Shown: positions 22,905 to 35,212, counted from the stretch's first letter. The stretch: 64,000 nucleotides of DNA from Terfezia claveryi (GCA_015179025.1 WHUX01000193.1:36990-100989); one strand, 5' to 3'. Notes: generated by a model not told the origin, from the letters alone. Program-made: numbers and translations.

Positions 22905-25900
22905 AATTGCGTTTCAAAAAAGCTTAGATGTTACGGGATGCCTAGGCATGGCAGCTCTTAGAAACATTTATATGTTCTGAGTGAGGGCCATGGTTGGCTT
23001 AATTATGTCAAGATCAGTTGTCATGGCCATGTCATTGTGACCATGGTTGATATCCAATCATTCAAGGGATTCAGGTTCATACTTATGATGGCTAATTATG
23101 GCAGAGCTAAGAAACTCCTGACCATGTTATAGAAACTGAGTCCCGGGCCCGTATAAAAAATATTTTCTCGTCATAGGAAACTTTCTTAGATATTTGCTTA
23201 ATAATACATATCAAATTGCATGTTTATTTTATCGAAATGGTGTTTAAAGGTTCACCTCAGCGGACCCCCACGCTGAGCAGTGTCTGGCCCTGAACTGTGC
23301 ACGTGACTCTGGATACCTATTAGTTCTATAATTTGTGGCTTGGATAGACCAAAAAAATTATGGTTACTGCATCCTGGATGGACGGCGCCGAGTCCTAACT
23401 TGTCAGACTTGCTCCCCAGAATACCTTCCCATCCAGTATGATATGCTCTGGCGATGTTATTTTGTATCAATCACATACATTAGGTAGATACATATATCAT
23501 TATGAGGCTTATACATCGACAAGGCTGCCTATCCTGGTTAGTAGCACACTCTACATTACCAAGTTGAGCTAGCGCGTCCCAATTCGGTCCTCTTGTCATA
23601 CGCAATGAGTCAACCAAAATAGAGATAATGCTATACGATAGATTGGGATATTCACGCTTGTGGATAGGTCAACACATAACACTCATATTGAGGAGTATTT
23701 CTGGTCAAGGTGAATTTCGATTAAACGTGTATAATTCTAGGACATTAGTCTGGCGTTTTTACAAACAAAAGCGCCACTTTTCGATAGAGTGCCAAAAAAA
23801 AAAAAACGCCATAAATTCTGCTAATATCAGAATGCTCTTGGACTGGTATTTCATTGGCTGGCGGCCTTAGAACATGGTGTTGTCATATAAATATGTATGG
23901 GAAGGTACTTGTCAACCACATTATAAACTTCTGGGTTTTTCAACATAGAGCATTTTCAATTTATAGAGCATCGGTCTTGAGTTCTTGATAGTAACTAAAT
24001 CTTAGATCTTTGGGTGAATGGTGTTGGTAGGGTTTTAGTATTTTCGCAAACTTGGCTTGTTTTGGTGTAAAAACGACAAAGAGAAAAGACTAATGGCACG
24101 GAACTATATATGTGGTTAGATATTCTTGTAGTGACCTCTGTTACATTATAGCTCTCTCTAATGCCAGTGTAACCTCAGTATTACTCCCAGTATTACTCCA
24201 TCCGATATTCGCCCCCGTAATTAACCTATATACCTGATAGAATGAAGGGGAAAGGTATTTATTTCCACGCCCTCATTGGGTAGACACAATCCACATAATT
24301 CTAGCAGTACCAGGAGTGGGATTTTACGTGCCATAAGCGACGCATTTAGTGTAGTTCAAGACGCAACTACTTCCCTCCATCTAGTCTCCGTCCCGTTTTT
24401 TTACCGTAATTAAATACCAGGATAAAACCAATGCTCGTACTTGTCCCATACACAAACGATCATACTCGCTCATGGTTGCAAAAGTAATGTTTTACTTTAA
24501 CCTCTTTTCTTAACCAAGGCTCGTGGAAATAATACAAAATCTATTTTCATGGTGTGCTATGGGCTCGTTCACTTTCCCTTTTTGATAACACACCCTTGTG
24601 GATAGAATATTATCAAATGCAGACTGCTATAGACTCTTCTTTCAGGTTTAACGTAATGACGAGATCGTACGCATAAGAGCAGACAGCTCAAAGTTTCTTT
24701 GAGTCGCAGTTCATTACGCCCTCCCGAAAATGACGTAGTCCATTTTAAGCTGGAACCTCCACCTGGATGTATGTGTGGGACTTGCTGCGTACTCATGCAT
24801 GTTCGCAGGCATGGAACCCTTTGGAATCCCACCAGTATCTATAGTACTCCTAATTTGTATAGAAAAATATATACGCGTATCTCACCGTGATATCGATGCA
24901 AAGACGCGCTCCAGATACTGGTTTTAGTTATAATCTATTTGGTGGCAGCCTTGAGGACTCAATATAACGATATATTACTGCGGCTTACAGACGAGACTTT
25001 GGCTAGTCCGTTGACTACAAAAACTTACTGAAGAGGTTACTCCGCCGCGACACATACAGAAAACAAGACACGTGATCACCGTAAGGCAGAAATTTGTTAA
25101 ACCATAATGACAAAGGGATTTGATATAAAAGGGAATGACGAGAACTTCCAAACCACAGCGCAAGGCAGTCATATATACGCGTTCCCCAACACTACACTCC
25201 AGGGCATATGAGTACTGTAATGAGGATTAAAAAAACCAGAAAAAAATACCTACACTCCATTACCCATACACAAGACGTCACCTACCTCCTACGATATCCC
25301 TTTTGATTTCTTTCATGATTCAGTACTCGCAGTCAAGTTGTTCTAAGCTATGGCAAGTGACCGCATTTCTGGAATGATTATTCAACTATAGGGCCGGTCT
25401 CTATCCTTCTTCCGCCGCGATAGAAACAAAGATATAAGGAAAGAGGAAATCCCATTCGCTCCATCAGAACCGTCCTGTTCCACCACTTTCCACACCTTCC
25501 CGCAACACTCTTGACCCATAACACCGCTTCTTCCCACCGCCTACCTTTCCCGTGCCTGCTGATCCGAGGGCATTGTAAGGTGAACCGCGTTTTGGATGAT
25601 CCCGTATTCGCAGAAGGAATCCACTGACTCTCCGATCTCGTAGGTATGTCCATGCTCTCTGCTGTCCTGAATAGGTGAGGCCCTTCACTGCTCGGTTCTC
25701 CCATCCTAGGTGCCTCTGTTTGGAGTGGATCGGAAAGGCCTGGCGCATTCCGACCGGTGTTCCAATACCAGGCCTGCAGGCCTCAAATCCACTTTCACTT
25801 TCCGATCCTCAATGCTGCTTGGGCTTTTCGATATGCTAGGTACCCCACTTGGGCCTTTCACCGACATTGAGATTTTCCTGTTCCCATTAGCTCCCGGACA

Positions 25901-25911
25901 AGGGGATCAAT
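22905..25911. other. Gene-poor stretch
   Basis: No recognisable gene. Frames at 25378-25748 on the minus strand lie directly 3' of the LINE RNase H relic and might be its decayed continuation, but no motif supports that. A run of twelve or so A's lies near 23797. Otherwise nothing is supported. Confidence 0.4.
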
Positions 25912-26370
25912 TCACTGCTCACTAATTAGGCTTGTTGACAGAGGATCCGGCCTGACAGCGCCTCTCCCACCTATGGCGGTCCATAGCATCTCCGCATCCA
26001 TGATTGTGACAAATTTTCCCAAGGACGCCTCTGGCGCCCAGGTGGACGCGGCCGCATCTCCCATCTGAGAATTTCTCCACACTGGAGATGTACAAGTCCA
26101 TGACCCACACGTCAGTTGCGTACTCTTGGGCGGTTCTTCCCACTGAGATCCATCCACGTCAATTCCGGCTCCTCTTCGATGACTTGCCAAGTTATCCGCT
26201 TCCATACTGGTTTCGTGGCATGTCATACTTACACCGAAGCCGCCATGGGGATCCTCTTTCTGTCTATTGTCTCCGCACCGATACCCAACTTCTCTCATAC
26301 CAGTCACAATTTCAAGCCCCTTGTGGGAACCATGGTTATTGCCCCCTCCCTCCGAGGTTGGCCTAGACAA
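25912..26370 (-). pseudogene. Relic of a LINE-type RNase H domain
   Basis: A 152-codon frame contains IDVDGSQ near residue 80 and LGKFVTIMDAEML near 118-130. These match the first and second acidic motifs of the RNase H domain found at the C-terminal end of fungal non-LTR retrotransposons of the Tad clade (xxDGSxxxG... followed by xTxxDAE). The spacing between them fits. The later catalytic motifs and the zinc knuckle were not found and the frame ends at 25912, so this is a fragment. No reverse transcriptase core is visible upstream (above 26370). Moderate to low confidence because only two motifs support it. Confidence 0.4.
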
Positions 26371-26688
26371 CCGTCTTTGGAACTATGAAGGGCGCCTCTA
26401 AAGAGGCAAGTGTGGGTACAGTCACAGTGACGAGAACCTCCATCTCGAGGGCACGTAGTTTTTCTTAAAATTTTTTATAGAGAACTCGCATGTAAATTGG
26501 AATCTTGGGGGTACTATGAATCTTGGTGTTGAGGTTTCATATGCTAGGTAACTATAGGGTAAGTGTTTGATCCACAAGGATGTTCCAAAGGTGTATGTAC
26601 TCACACTAGTTAGGAAAGATGTCCAACAATTGGGGATCAAAAAACACTATAAAACCTGAAAGATAGTACCCTGACAATCAATTTCTCC

Positions 26689-27319
26689 TAGGCCTGGGCA
26701 CGAGACGAGACATCTCGAGACTAAGTCTCGAGACTTACGAGACGAGACGTCTCGAGACACTTCGGCAAAAGTCTCGAGACGTCTCGAGACAGTTCGGTAA
26801 AAGTCTCGAGAAAGTCTCGAGACTTTTTGTGAAAATTTTTCATTGGCTGCGAAAACTTTTCAGTGGCTGCGAAGATCTTTTCATGGATTGCGACAATCAG
26901 TTTAGCAGCCTACGATAGCCTTCGCTTCTATATATGTGTTAGTCGGTACTTAAAGGTAGCGATTCCTTCTTCTCTTTCTCCCTTCATTATACTCTTTCTC
27001 CACTCATTATCCGCACTTCCTGTACTACATCTACAATCAGCACAATGAGCCAAATTTCTGTGTCGGCTGCTCCTACTCCGGATGATTTTAGAGCGAGGTT
27101 TAGCGGAAGAGGGTATAGAAGAGGAAATTGACGTCGAAGGCGAAGAAGATGATCATTGATAATAACTAGGTAGCTAGCTAGCAAGTTCGAATATACTTAA
27201 GTTATGATTGTGTTGGTTGGTGCTCGATATCCAAAAGTCTCGAGACAACAGCTATAGAGTCTCGAGACGTCTCGAGACCAGGCCCCGTCTTGTCTCGAGA
27301 CGTCTCGTGCCCAGGCCTA
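26689..27319. mobile_element. Non-autonomous hAT-like element (MITE) with 8-bp target duplication
   Basis: A 631-bp element with terminal inverted repeats: the left end TAGGCCTGGGCACGAGACG is matched exactly by the reverse complement of the right end. It is flanked by ATTTCTCC on both sides (26681-26688 and 27320-27327). Eight-base duplications and TA-G...TGGGCA termini fit the hAT superfamily. The subterminal regions (26700-26830 and 27235-27310) are packed with the palindrome GTCTCGAGAC in several copies, a likely transposase-binding array. Inside, a TATA-like TCTATATATG (26929), a pyrimidine-rich leader, an ATG at 27044 (MSQISVSAAP...) and an acidic tail (EEEIDVEGEEDDH, then two stops) look like the first and last codons of a deleted transposase gene, so it is probably an internal-deletion derivative. 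Confidence 0.85.
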
Positions 27320-27327
27320 ATTTCTCC

Positions 27328-28260
27328 TTTTCGGACCCAAACCCTGGGCGTCTTACAATGAGGTACTTCGTTACATTGGCAGACCTTCTTGAACAAGTTT
27401 AGGACAAGAGATGTACTTAAGGTATATGTGCATGTGGCCATCTACTGTGAGGCATGGACTTTGATTCGAGGTTTTCGCACTATCCGATCGTATTGTTCCA
27501 AAGTCTCCCAGAATCTCCAAGTTGCTTTCACAACAGGCTAGTTCCCGTACCTCTCGCCTACGACACCAGGCTGCCTCCCCAAGTCACCCCTTCGACTAAA
27601 TTGAGCACTGCACACTTTCTGCGACACCACTCGCTGTCGATGTATATACGCGTTCCCCGCCGAGGAGGGTTGTTATGTAGTTACCCTGATATCACGTGGG
27701 TGACTACTCCCAAAGGATGCAGTTGCCCTTCTGAACATCTTTGCCCGAGGTTAGGTTTCAGATTTCCCTACCTACATATGCACGTTCTGACCATATCGGC
27801 ACCTTTGGTATGCCCTGCTGTCAAGTACCGGTATGCGTACCTTCTGTCGCCTCGACAGCACCCCCCCGGTTCCCACAGTACATACTATGTATTTCGCATT
27901 CTGGCGGTTTTCCCCCCCCCCCCGTTGCTGCAGCTTTTTTGGTGTCGATGCTGCACCCGCCAAGCCCCCTCGGCTGCAGCGCTGCTCCTCCTTAACTCGG
28001 CGTCCGCTCACTGGCCAACCTCGAACGGTGATACAACAACAACAACAACAACAAACAAATCAAAAGAAACAATCTCAGCATCGCGACGGACGACACATCC
28101 CCGGACGGCTCCACAAAACACCAGGACTGGACACCCGTCCGTCCGCTCACCCCCTCTTTATCCCCTTTCTTGGTCCTGACCACCGTCCTCCCCTCCCCGA
28201 TCACTGTCACCCCTATCCCTTTCTGGACGACAGAGATACCTCGTTTAACTATTCCACACC
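27328..28260. promoter_or_regulatory. Upstream region of the 28261 gene
   Basis: About 930 bases between the hAT element and the next start codon. The last 400 bases are C/T-rich with a run of ten C's at about 27911-27920 and a CAA repeat (about nine units) at 28033-28059, as is common in fungal 5' leaders. Overlapping frames in this interval are low-complexity Pro/Ser/His stretches and are not credited. No single promoter element can be fixed. Confidence 0.35.
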
Positions 28261-30597
28261 ATGTTTTCGAAACGGGTTCCTGCTGCTTCTGCCCCTCTAT
28301 CGGAGCCTCCACCTGCCCCCGATCGGAGCTCCACAGCCTCCACGACCACGACTTCACGAAGCAGCATCTTCAGTACTTTCTCGGCTATTTCCGCTATTTC
28401 TGCATTCTCAAACAAGTCTAATGCTACGGCGACGAAACCCCCAGAGACGGAGCACCAGGGGGGGGAGGAAGGGTTTCATCCGGTGGACGTCACGCCCCTT
28501 ATCGCTCCCGGACCGACGGTTACCGACGCGAGTGTCTTTTTCCCAAGAAACCCAAACAGCAAACATCTTGCTCACTTGACGGCGTTGAATACGGGTACTC
28601 CTTCTGCCTCTGCGGCTCCCTCGACAGCTGCGTCCACAGCTGCGTCCGCCTCAACTTCTCCAGCTCCGAGTATTCGCGCCAGTGTGCAGACCCCAACGAC
28701 GAGTGCTTCCGGGACTACGAGGACGACGTTAAATCTCCCACCGTTGACTGTGCCTAATCTGAGCACACCTACTACTCCCACTCCATATTCTGCTCATGGA
28801 CCTATTTCTCCTACCCCGTCTACAATGTCCCATTTTAGCTTTTCCTACGCACCGTCTTTCCATGGAAGTGTCGTTGGAATCAACAATCTCCCGAATATCC
28901 CCCAGGCGACAGTCACGAGGGTGGTTCAGACATATTTCACTATCCAAGCGTTGAAGGTCGTCGGATACCAGGCTGCCGTGGCGGGGAGATGTGCGGGAAT
29001 TGTGCATCGAGTTCCCTTTGCATTTGGCGGGATGGAAGAGATGGAGGAGGAGGACTGGGAGTTGGATGGGGGAGATTTAGTCGGCGATTCTGGCGTGGAT
29101 TTAGTTCTCTCCCGGATAGAAGACCTCGACAGCGCAAAACGGGAGCCCGTGGAGGAAGTCCTCGCAAAGCGGTTCCCGCAATGGTTTTACCTCGAAGACA
29201 GGCAGGAGGTGCTTATGGCCGATAATGCGAGTATTCTAAGTGCTGAGGCCGGCGTCTCGGGTCATAGGAGGACAAGATCCCACCCTAACCCTGGGGAAAC
29301 TGCAATTCCGGGCGCTGTATCCCCACCGTCTACCGCCGGAGGCACCCGGTCGAGAAGCGGGACTACGACAACAATCACACCTCCCCAGCCACAGAAGCAG
29401 CTATTTTTCCATGACCCTTCGAATCTGCTCAACGCTTCCTTTGCTGCGTTTTCGTTCTCGTCTCCGAATTCTGCGGAGGGAGCGACCCCACCTATCGATT
29501 TCTCCTCGGTGATTTCGTTCGCGGCGGATCACCCCCCCCCACCGGTCTCCCCCACGGGTGGTGAGACAGCCACCTCTTCCGCCGCAGGATCTGAAGCCGG
29601 AGACGATGTCGCACAAGCGATTACCCTTCGTACCCCATTACCATTCCATCTCCACCATATCCACCCCAAGCCAACCCTTTCAACCTATCAAAAACACCCA
29701 TACACCTGGCTCCCGCCTCTCTCGCAAACAACCCTGTCTACACCGAACCCTACTATTGGAGTCGAATTAGGTGGAATTCCGCATCCGATTCCTATCCCGA
29801 CATTGCCGCTGCCCACTCTACTTATTACATCTCTGCTCACCGCGTATGGGCTGTTGAGAAGTTTGACCATGGGGGACAGGAAAGTCGGCAACATCGCCCT
29901 CCGGCAAGCCGTCAACCTCGCCGCCTTCATCCGCATGCGCGGGGGTGTAGGGTCTGCGTCCGATGGCGGCGGGGTAGTAAGCCTACCCGGCGGCGTCCCC
30001 AAAGACGCACTCGGCGTACTCGCCCGCCTCCGCGGTGAAAAAGGGAATGAAGAACGAAGAGTAGTATTATGGGCTCTTCGGTGCGGGGTACTAGCCACTG
30101 ACCTACCACGCACATCCGGTGGCACACCAATGCAAACCTATGGGCATGGGAAGCATCAACACCCAGGTGGCCTCAAGCGTACGTATACCGCCGGAGCGAA
30201 TAACCATTTACGCGAGTTGGTGCTGGTTAGTAGGAGGGAGGGGGAGGCGTGGAGAAGATCTGCGCCGGCGGCGGTTATGGATTATCGCGTTTCGAGTGGA
30301 GCAGCGACGCCGAGTATAAGGAGCTTTAGTGGCGTGAGTGTTACGAGTATGGGGCCGGGAAGGAATAGTATGGGATATGTAGAGGAGGAGCAGGTCGGGG
30401 AGGATGGAGAGGTGAGAGTTCCGGTGGGGAGGGTGAGTTTGGATAGTCAGGCGGGGGAGATGGCGGAGTTGAAGAGAGAGATTGTGGGAGCTGGGGGAGG
30501 GGAGGTGATGGCGGATAAGGAATTGCTGAGTCCGGTGGAGCCGACGGGGGCGAAGAGGGCGAGCATGAGATGGATTTCTAAGGCATGGGGTAAGTAA
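28261..30597 (+). CDS. Ser/Pro/Thr-rich hypothetical protein, 778 residues
   Basis: A single long frame, no intron needed. I do not recognise the family. The N-terminal 180 residues are low complexity (Ala, Ser, Thr, Pro), probably disordered. A more ordered block follows at about 215-330, with TVTRVVQTYFTIQALKVVGY, a short segment ending VPFAFGGMEE, an acidic stretch, and FPQWFYLEDRQEV. After another disordered linker a second ordered block occupies about 470-640, with GGIPHPIPIPTLPLPTLLITSLLTAYG (weakly hydrophobic), DRKVGNIALRQAVNLAAFIRM and VLWALRCGVLATDLPR. The C-terminus is polar and ends KRASMRWISKAWGK. There is no clear signal peptide. Codon choice is GC-richer than the neighbourhood, as expected of an active gene. 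It reads as an intact, expressed gene of unknown function. Confidence 0.75.
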   Translation: MFSKRVPAASAPLSEPPPAPDRSSTASTTTTSRSSIFSTFSAISAISAFSNKSNATATKPPETEHQGGEEGFHPVDVTPLIAPGPTVTDASVFFPRNPNSKHLAHLTALNTGTPSASAAPSTAASTAASASTSPAPSIRASVQTPTTSASGTTRTTLNLPPLTVPNLSTPTTPTPYSAHGPISPTPSTMSHFSFSYAPSFHGSVVGINNLPNIPQATVTRVVQTYFTIQALKVVGYQAAVAGRCAGIVHRVPFAFGGMEEMEEEDWELDGGDLVGDSGVDLVLSRIEDLDSAKREPVEEVLAKRFPQWFYLEDRQEVLMADNASILSAEAGVSGHRRTRSHPNPGETAIPGAVSPPSTAGGTRSRSGTTTTITPPQPQKQLFFHDPSNLLNASFAAFSFSSPNSAEGATPPIDFSSVISFAADHPPPPVSPTGGETATSSAAGSEAGDDVAQAITLRTPLPFHLHHIHPKPTLSTYQKHPYTWLPPLSQTTLSTPNPTIGVELGGIPHPIPIPTLPLPTLLITSLLTAYGLLRSLTMGDRKVGNIALRQAVNLAAFIRMRGGVGSASDGGGVVSLPGGVPKDALGVLARLRGEKGNEERRVVLWALRCGVLATDLPRTSGGTPMQTYGHGKHQHPGGLKRTYTAGANNHLRELVLVSRREGEAWRRSAPAAVMDYRVSSGAATPSIRSFSGVSVTSMGPGRNSMGYVEEEQVGEDGEVRVPVGRVSLDSQAGEMAELKREIVGAGGGEVMADKELLSPVEPTGAKRASMRWISKAWGK

Positions 30598-31517
30598 GTG
30601 AGGTCTGTCGAGGGGAGCTAGGGTGGTGAGATGGGGCTAGGGTGAGGTGATGGAGTTGCTTTGACGATAATACCCATGCACTTGCGTGAAAAATCTTGAG
30701 CCGGGGAGGGGCTGGTTTTATTGGTATATGATGATGATGTGATGATGATGATTTTTTGGGGGGCCTTCAAGTTTCATGATTTTATGTGCTTTGCTTTCAG
30801 CTACTTGTTTGTGGGTGTTGGCGTGCTATTGGTGCACGGCAGAAGGGGAAGAGGGATATACCAGTGGTATAGACAGGGATGGACAGATAATCGTCATTCA
30901 GGATTGATTGATCAATCGATTGGACAAAGGAGAATGTTGGCGTGAAGTGGTGTGGAGTGGTGCGTGTGGAGTGTTGCGGTGCGATGTGGAGTGTGCGGTG
31001 TGGAGTGGTGTGGGGTATGGTATGCGAATCTTGTGAGAGTATACATACATGTACTACCTACCTACTACCTACCTGGTGGTGGGAGGTACACTACATACCT
31101 ACTTAGCTATTTTCAAGAAATTTCTTTTGTGCATTTGTTTTTTCCCCCTAAGATCTTTTTATTTTTCTGTTTGTGAAAGCAATTCTCTTCCTGTTTTCTC
31201 CTTTGTTTGTAAGTGTATAATTTCAAAGATAGAAGTACAATAATTGGATATTGATGAGATTTAGATTTTCAACTTGGATAGAGGATGCATGGGAATTAAA
31301 TACTTGGGTGAGGTAGTTTGGTGATGATTTGTTGCTCCGGTGAGCTTGACAGGTTGATGGGATTCTGAGGCTTGCTAGATCTGGAGGGAGTGACCTGGTA
31401 GATTGGGTTTTACTATCTATATATCGATAGCAACCGCTACTACGAGTGATTCAAAAATATCAATTGCATGACCACCACTTATAGTCATGGAATAAAAGTT
31501 GGAGAAGGTGATCTAGA
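30598..31517. other. Intergenic with GTGGAGTG and CTAC simple repeats
   Basis: The 3' flank of the preceding gene. ATGATGATG repeats lie at about 30728-30750. GTGGAGTG-type degenerate repeats cover about 30941-31020, and CTACCTAC repeats about 31048-31105. No coding frame is credible. AT-rich after 31120. Confidence 0.5.
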
Positions 31518-33530
31518 GGGGCTATATAGACTAGATATAATACAATGAATCCAAAAAAAAAAAAACTAATACTTAGTCCACCAGCCTTTGGCGGAAATGA
31601 GCCCGAGACTTCTGGGCCAGAATCTCAGATATTGGAAGGGGTGTTGGGTCTCCCCCCTTACAGTGGATGGATAGATAGTTATTAGTTTCTAATAGTTTTC
31701 GCATCGCCTGGCAATGTTGCCGGATTTCAGGATTAGTTTATTTGTGGAGGTTCGCTGAGGTATGCTAGATGGGATGGATTCATATTATAGCTGTTGTTTC
31801 GAACAGCCCCCTTATTAGGCTTGTAAATATGGATGTGTGTGTGTGGGGGGGGAGGGGCCATTATCTTGCATGAATATCCAATCGTCTTGACGGAGTTCTG
31901 GGAGGTGGAAACCCTCCCAGTAACCCCCCTCCCTCCGTCTTCAAGTGACTCAGGATCGCCAAACATATCACCTATAGGCCCCTTCTCCCCACAGGTCCAT
32001 ACCATCCCTGTAACAGCCATCCTCCCTTTGGTATTTTCGTTGTTGTTGGGAGTGGGGGAACAGTTTGATACCGCCCCCCTCATCTGGTTTTTTGCTCATC
32101 GGGCACTCACCACTCCAATTGATTCTCCATCGACCTCCCTATATAGCGCTATCAACTTTTCCCCAACTACCCTAACCCTAACAACTCAAATAAGACAGCG
32201 CAAAACGACAAGAAGTTTCTGGCATTATACCCTAGCCTACCTCTGTGGGCACAGCGATGCTGGTGAAGCCTACGGGGCAATCACATCCCGCGCAGCATTG
32301 TACAGACAATTTACTACAACAAAGTGAAATACAAGTCAGGTGCCAGAGCCAGTCCGCAGAAAACAAGCGTACGGACTGATAGATTAATTATGCGATCAGC
32401 ACTTGGGGATCCTTGGTGAGGGGGGGGACACGGGGGATTGGTTGATAGGAGGACAGTACAGCGACGGCCTGGGGGGGAAGCCAGCATCCAAAAATTGTCG
32501 AGCGGCTCAGCGACTACTTACTTATTGGGCAATGATGACATTTGCGGCAAAGAGGCTTGTGTGGGCGATTCGCGCATAGGAATTATTGGGCCAAGGAACA
32601 GTGGTTTAAAATGTGTGGATGATGATGATTGAAGAAACTTTCTGTATTTAGGAGCAAGAAGGAATTTAGGAGCAAGAAGGAATTTAGAAGTGGCTGGCTG
32701 GTTGGGGTTTAGTTTTGAGAGGGTTTAGTTGTGTTTTTTCGATGGTGCTGGGGTAGTGAGACGTTACCCTGAATTTTTTAGCAGAGGTTGTGATGGATGT
32801 TATATACCGCATGATCTGAGAATGAAGGACCCCGCCCCTCTCCCTTCCCCTTGATACCCCGCTTTGTGGACTTAGGATTCACCACTGCATAGTCTCGAAT
32901 TTCTTGTCGCTCTATCTCTGGCCACGCCTGATGTCGTATCCTTCTTGCGGAACTTTGAGATGTGGACATGTTGAGGCTATGGGTATCATTGGATTTAGAA
33001 GACTGATATGGCTACCCTGCTCACTGATTAAGTAGGTATCCTGCTAGCGCCCTAGTGATGTCATTCAGAATTGTGTACCATCCTGTGTGTTGTTGAAGAC
33101 AATAATGGTGTTGTAAAGCACTAAGAACCGTCATAACGCAGGTTATCCCGCACACTTATATACCGTAATATTAGTGATATTAACACCTACGACCATAGAC
33201 TGAAGAAAACGAGGCATCCCGTCCGCTCTGCCATATCTAAGGCTACCTCCCACTACAGCACGCAATGGGAAGGGTGTTGTGCCAACCAGACTAGGGTATT
33301 TAGAATTACTGACTTCTTGTTTTGGGTATGTTGGATTGATTGCCCTTTTGAGAAATCACACTTTTTTGGCCCATACCTTTTCCGGTATCTTCCAGTCTAC
33401 CCTTTCTGTAATCAAACTAGTCCTATCTTGGTAGTCTCCCTACCACACCATTTTTAGTTCTAATTATCATTTTTAGATCGAGCTCCACCAGTCCTACGAC
33501 GCCAACAGGCAGCTGAGGCGAGCCCTTGAC
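31518..33530. repeat. Dispersed repeat, copy A (rearranged)
   Basis: 31518-32110 runs parallel to 40713-41400 of copy B: both share TATAGACTAGATATAATACAAT, CTGGGCCAGAATCTCAGATA, ATCGCCTGGCAATGTTGCCG, TTTCGAACAGCC and a G-run with ATATCCAATCGTCTTGACG. 32378-32610 matches copy B 41395-41645 in the opposite orientation (CAGCGACGGCCT, CAATGATGACATTTGCGGCA). 33290-33530 again runs parallel to 41690-41935 (GGCCCATACCTTTTCC, CCTATCTTGGTA, CCTACCACACCATTTT). So this copy carries an internal inversion plus extra sequence. An 18-bp tandem repeat (GGAGCAAGAAGGAATTTA) is at about 32650-32688. Short frames across it are not credited. Confidence 0.7.
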
Positions 33531-35212
33531 ATGCAGTGCTATAGTCAAATTCTTCAGAGTAGCCCCATGTTTGAAGTCTGACTTTGGATCCCAAATGCTA
33601 GCTGTGCTGGGTCGTCAAATGTATATTAGTGTGGGATGCAGCGGGCCGATCTGACAATGTTGATATTATTACAGCTCGACCCAGCTTCTATATTAGTATT
33701 TTTATCAATATAGACCTACTATACTTCATACCTCGGAGTCTAAGAAATGTTTTTCCAAATTCACTCGATTTCTCCTTCTCACGCTCGGGATCTTGTCGAT
33801 TTTTATACCGGTATGTATGTAACGGCAGTATCTACAATCTGCCTGATTGCTGATGGTCCTGACTAAGCACCAGGGTAACTACAATGTAGTCTGGTTGCAC
33901 TACCCCTCCACAGAGGCTACAATGTTAGTTCCAACGTTCGCAGTCCGATTTTCACCCATATAAGCACTCACCAAATTCAGAGCTGGTCGTGTAACTCGCT
34001 CAATTTTAAACATCACCACCCACACCTACCAATACAAGCGGAGGAAACAGCAAAAATAAATGAAACTACCGCTGTAGCTCGCTATGGTATTTGTTCATTA
34101 CTACAATATTATAGTTCTTTGTATCGTCCTATTTCGCGGCGGACCTGAGGTTATCAGATCCGTGCTTTATACACATCTATATTGCAGCAAGTTCAGAAGC
34201 AGGCCCGATGTGTAGCGAAAATTAATCTTACTTCAGTACGGAGGGAAAATGCCCCTAGGTAATTACGGTTGATGAGGATCATGATTGAGATTGATAATTT
34301 CCTATTTCCCTGTCTTTTTATATTCGTGTCTTTCTTACTTCCATATATGTAGCGTCTATCCATTCTTGCAATTCTCAGGAGCCGGCTGGAGTCTTGCCTC
34401 CTATGTAAAACCACGAGCCGGCTGGTGCCCCGACTACCTCAACGATATCCTCGGTATTAACGATCAGGATGAGGCCACAGTCATCAGCTATCTATCATCT
34501 ACAAGACCTAGCTGATGAGGAACGGCCAAGTATGCAGAAGCGCCGTCGGGCACACGCTGCTGTCAAAGTATTGCAGGACCAACAGCGCTGCTCCCTGTCA
34601 ATACGCACTACCAGCTAACAGCTTCAAGATATTCAAGAAACAACGGCAGGAGGAGCGAGATGGGGAGAATCCAAAGCCAGAAGATAGTGACATTACAAGT
34701 GGTTCTGATATGGATGGTGATGATGAAGACTGGTCATTATAGGCTGAATTCTCTATATGTAAGAACCTTGTATTCTTCAAGTCCGGCTCCTCGTAATTTT
34801 TTTTACAATATTGCAAAACCATGAAGCAAGACTTGGTTCTCCCTACTTTCCTACTCGCATTTCCTGACGTAAACCTTTCCAACTTGTATTCCCTAACACA
34901 GCTATATTTACATGATACGTCCTGATGTAACAATTGCATACACACGCGCTCAATACAACAACTTCTTTATGAGCAGTTCCAACGCGAAGGGGGTCTTCTC
35001 GTATAGACGCGCGCTGATTTCTCACAGCACTTGCATTTTATCTATTTCAAATTAAGTATTTTATGCTCTTGCTATGCAGTTCAGTGGTAGATACAGAACT
35101 ATCGTTACCTACAGTAATTACCACCAGAAACCTGCGACGGGACGGCAAAATATCAAAGCTAGAAACCACTGGCCAAATCAGCCCCCAATCATGGTGCAAG
35201 TAAGCGTAGAAA
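33531..35212. other. Intergenic, possible gene fragments
   Basis: TAGTCTGGTTGCACTACCCC, the dispersed motif, is at 33887. Between about 34375 and 34745 two overlapping plus-strand frames have mildly coding-like composition (one contains AGWCPDYLNDILGINDQDEA, the other ends in an acidic tail SDMDGDDEDWSL), but no family was recognised and the frames do not join cleanly. Otherwise nothing is supported. Confidence 0.35.

Noticed and set aside
27454..28579. Two long overlapping plus-strand frames (241 and 248 codons) upstream of and into the 28261 gene
   Set aside because: Low-complexity Pro/His/Ser frames over a C/T-rich leader. The 778-codon frame has better start context and continues far beyond; the others are its shadows.
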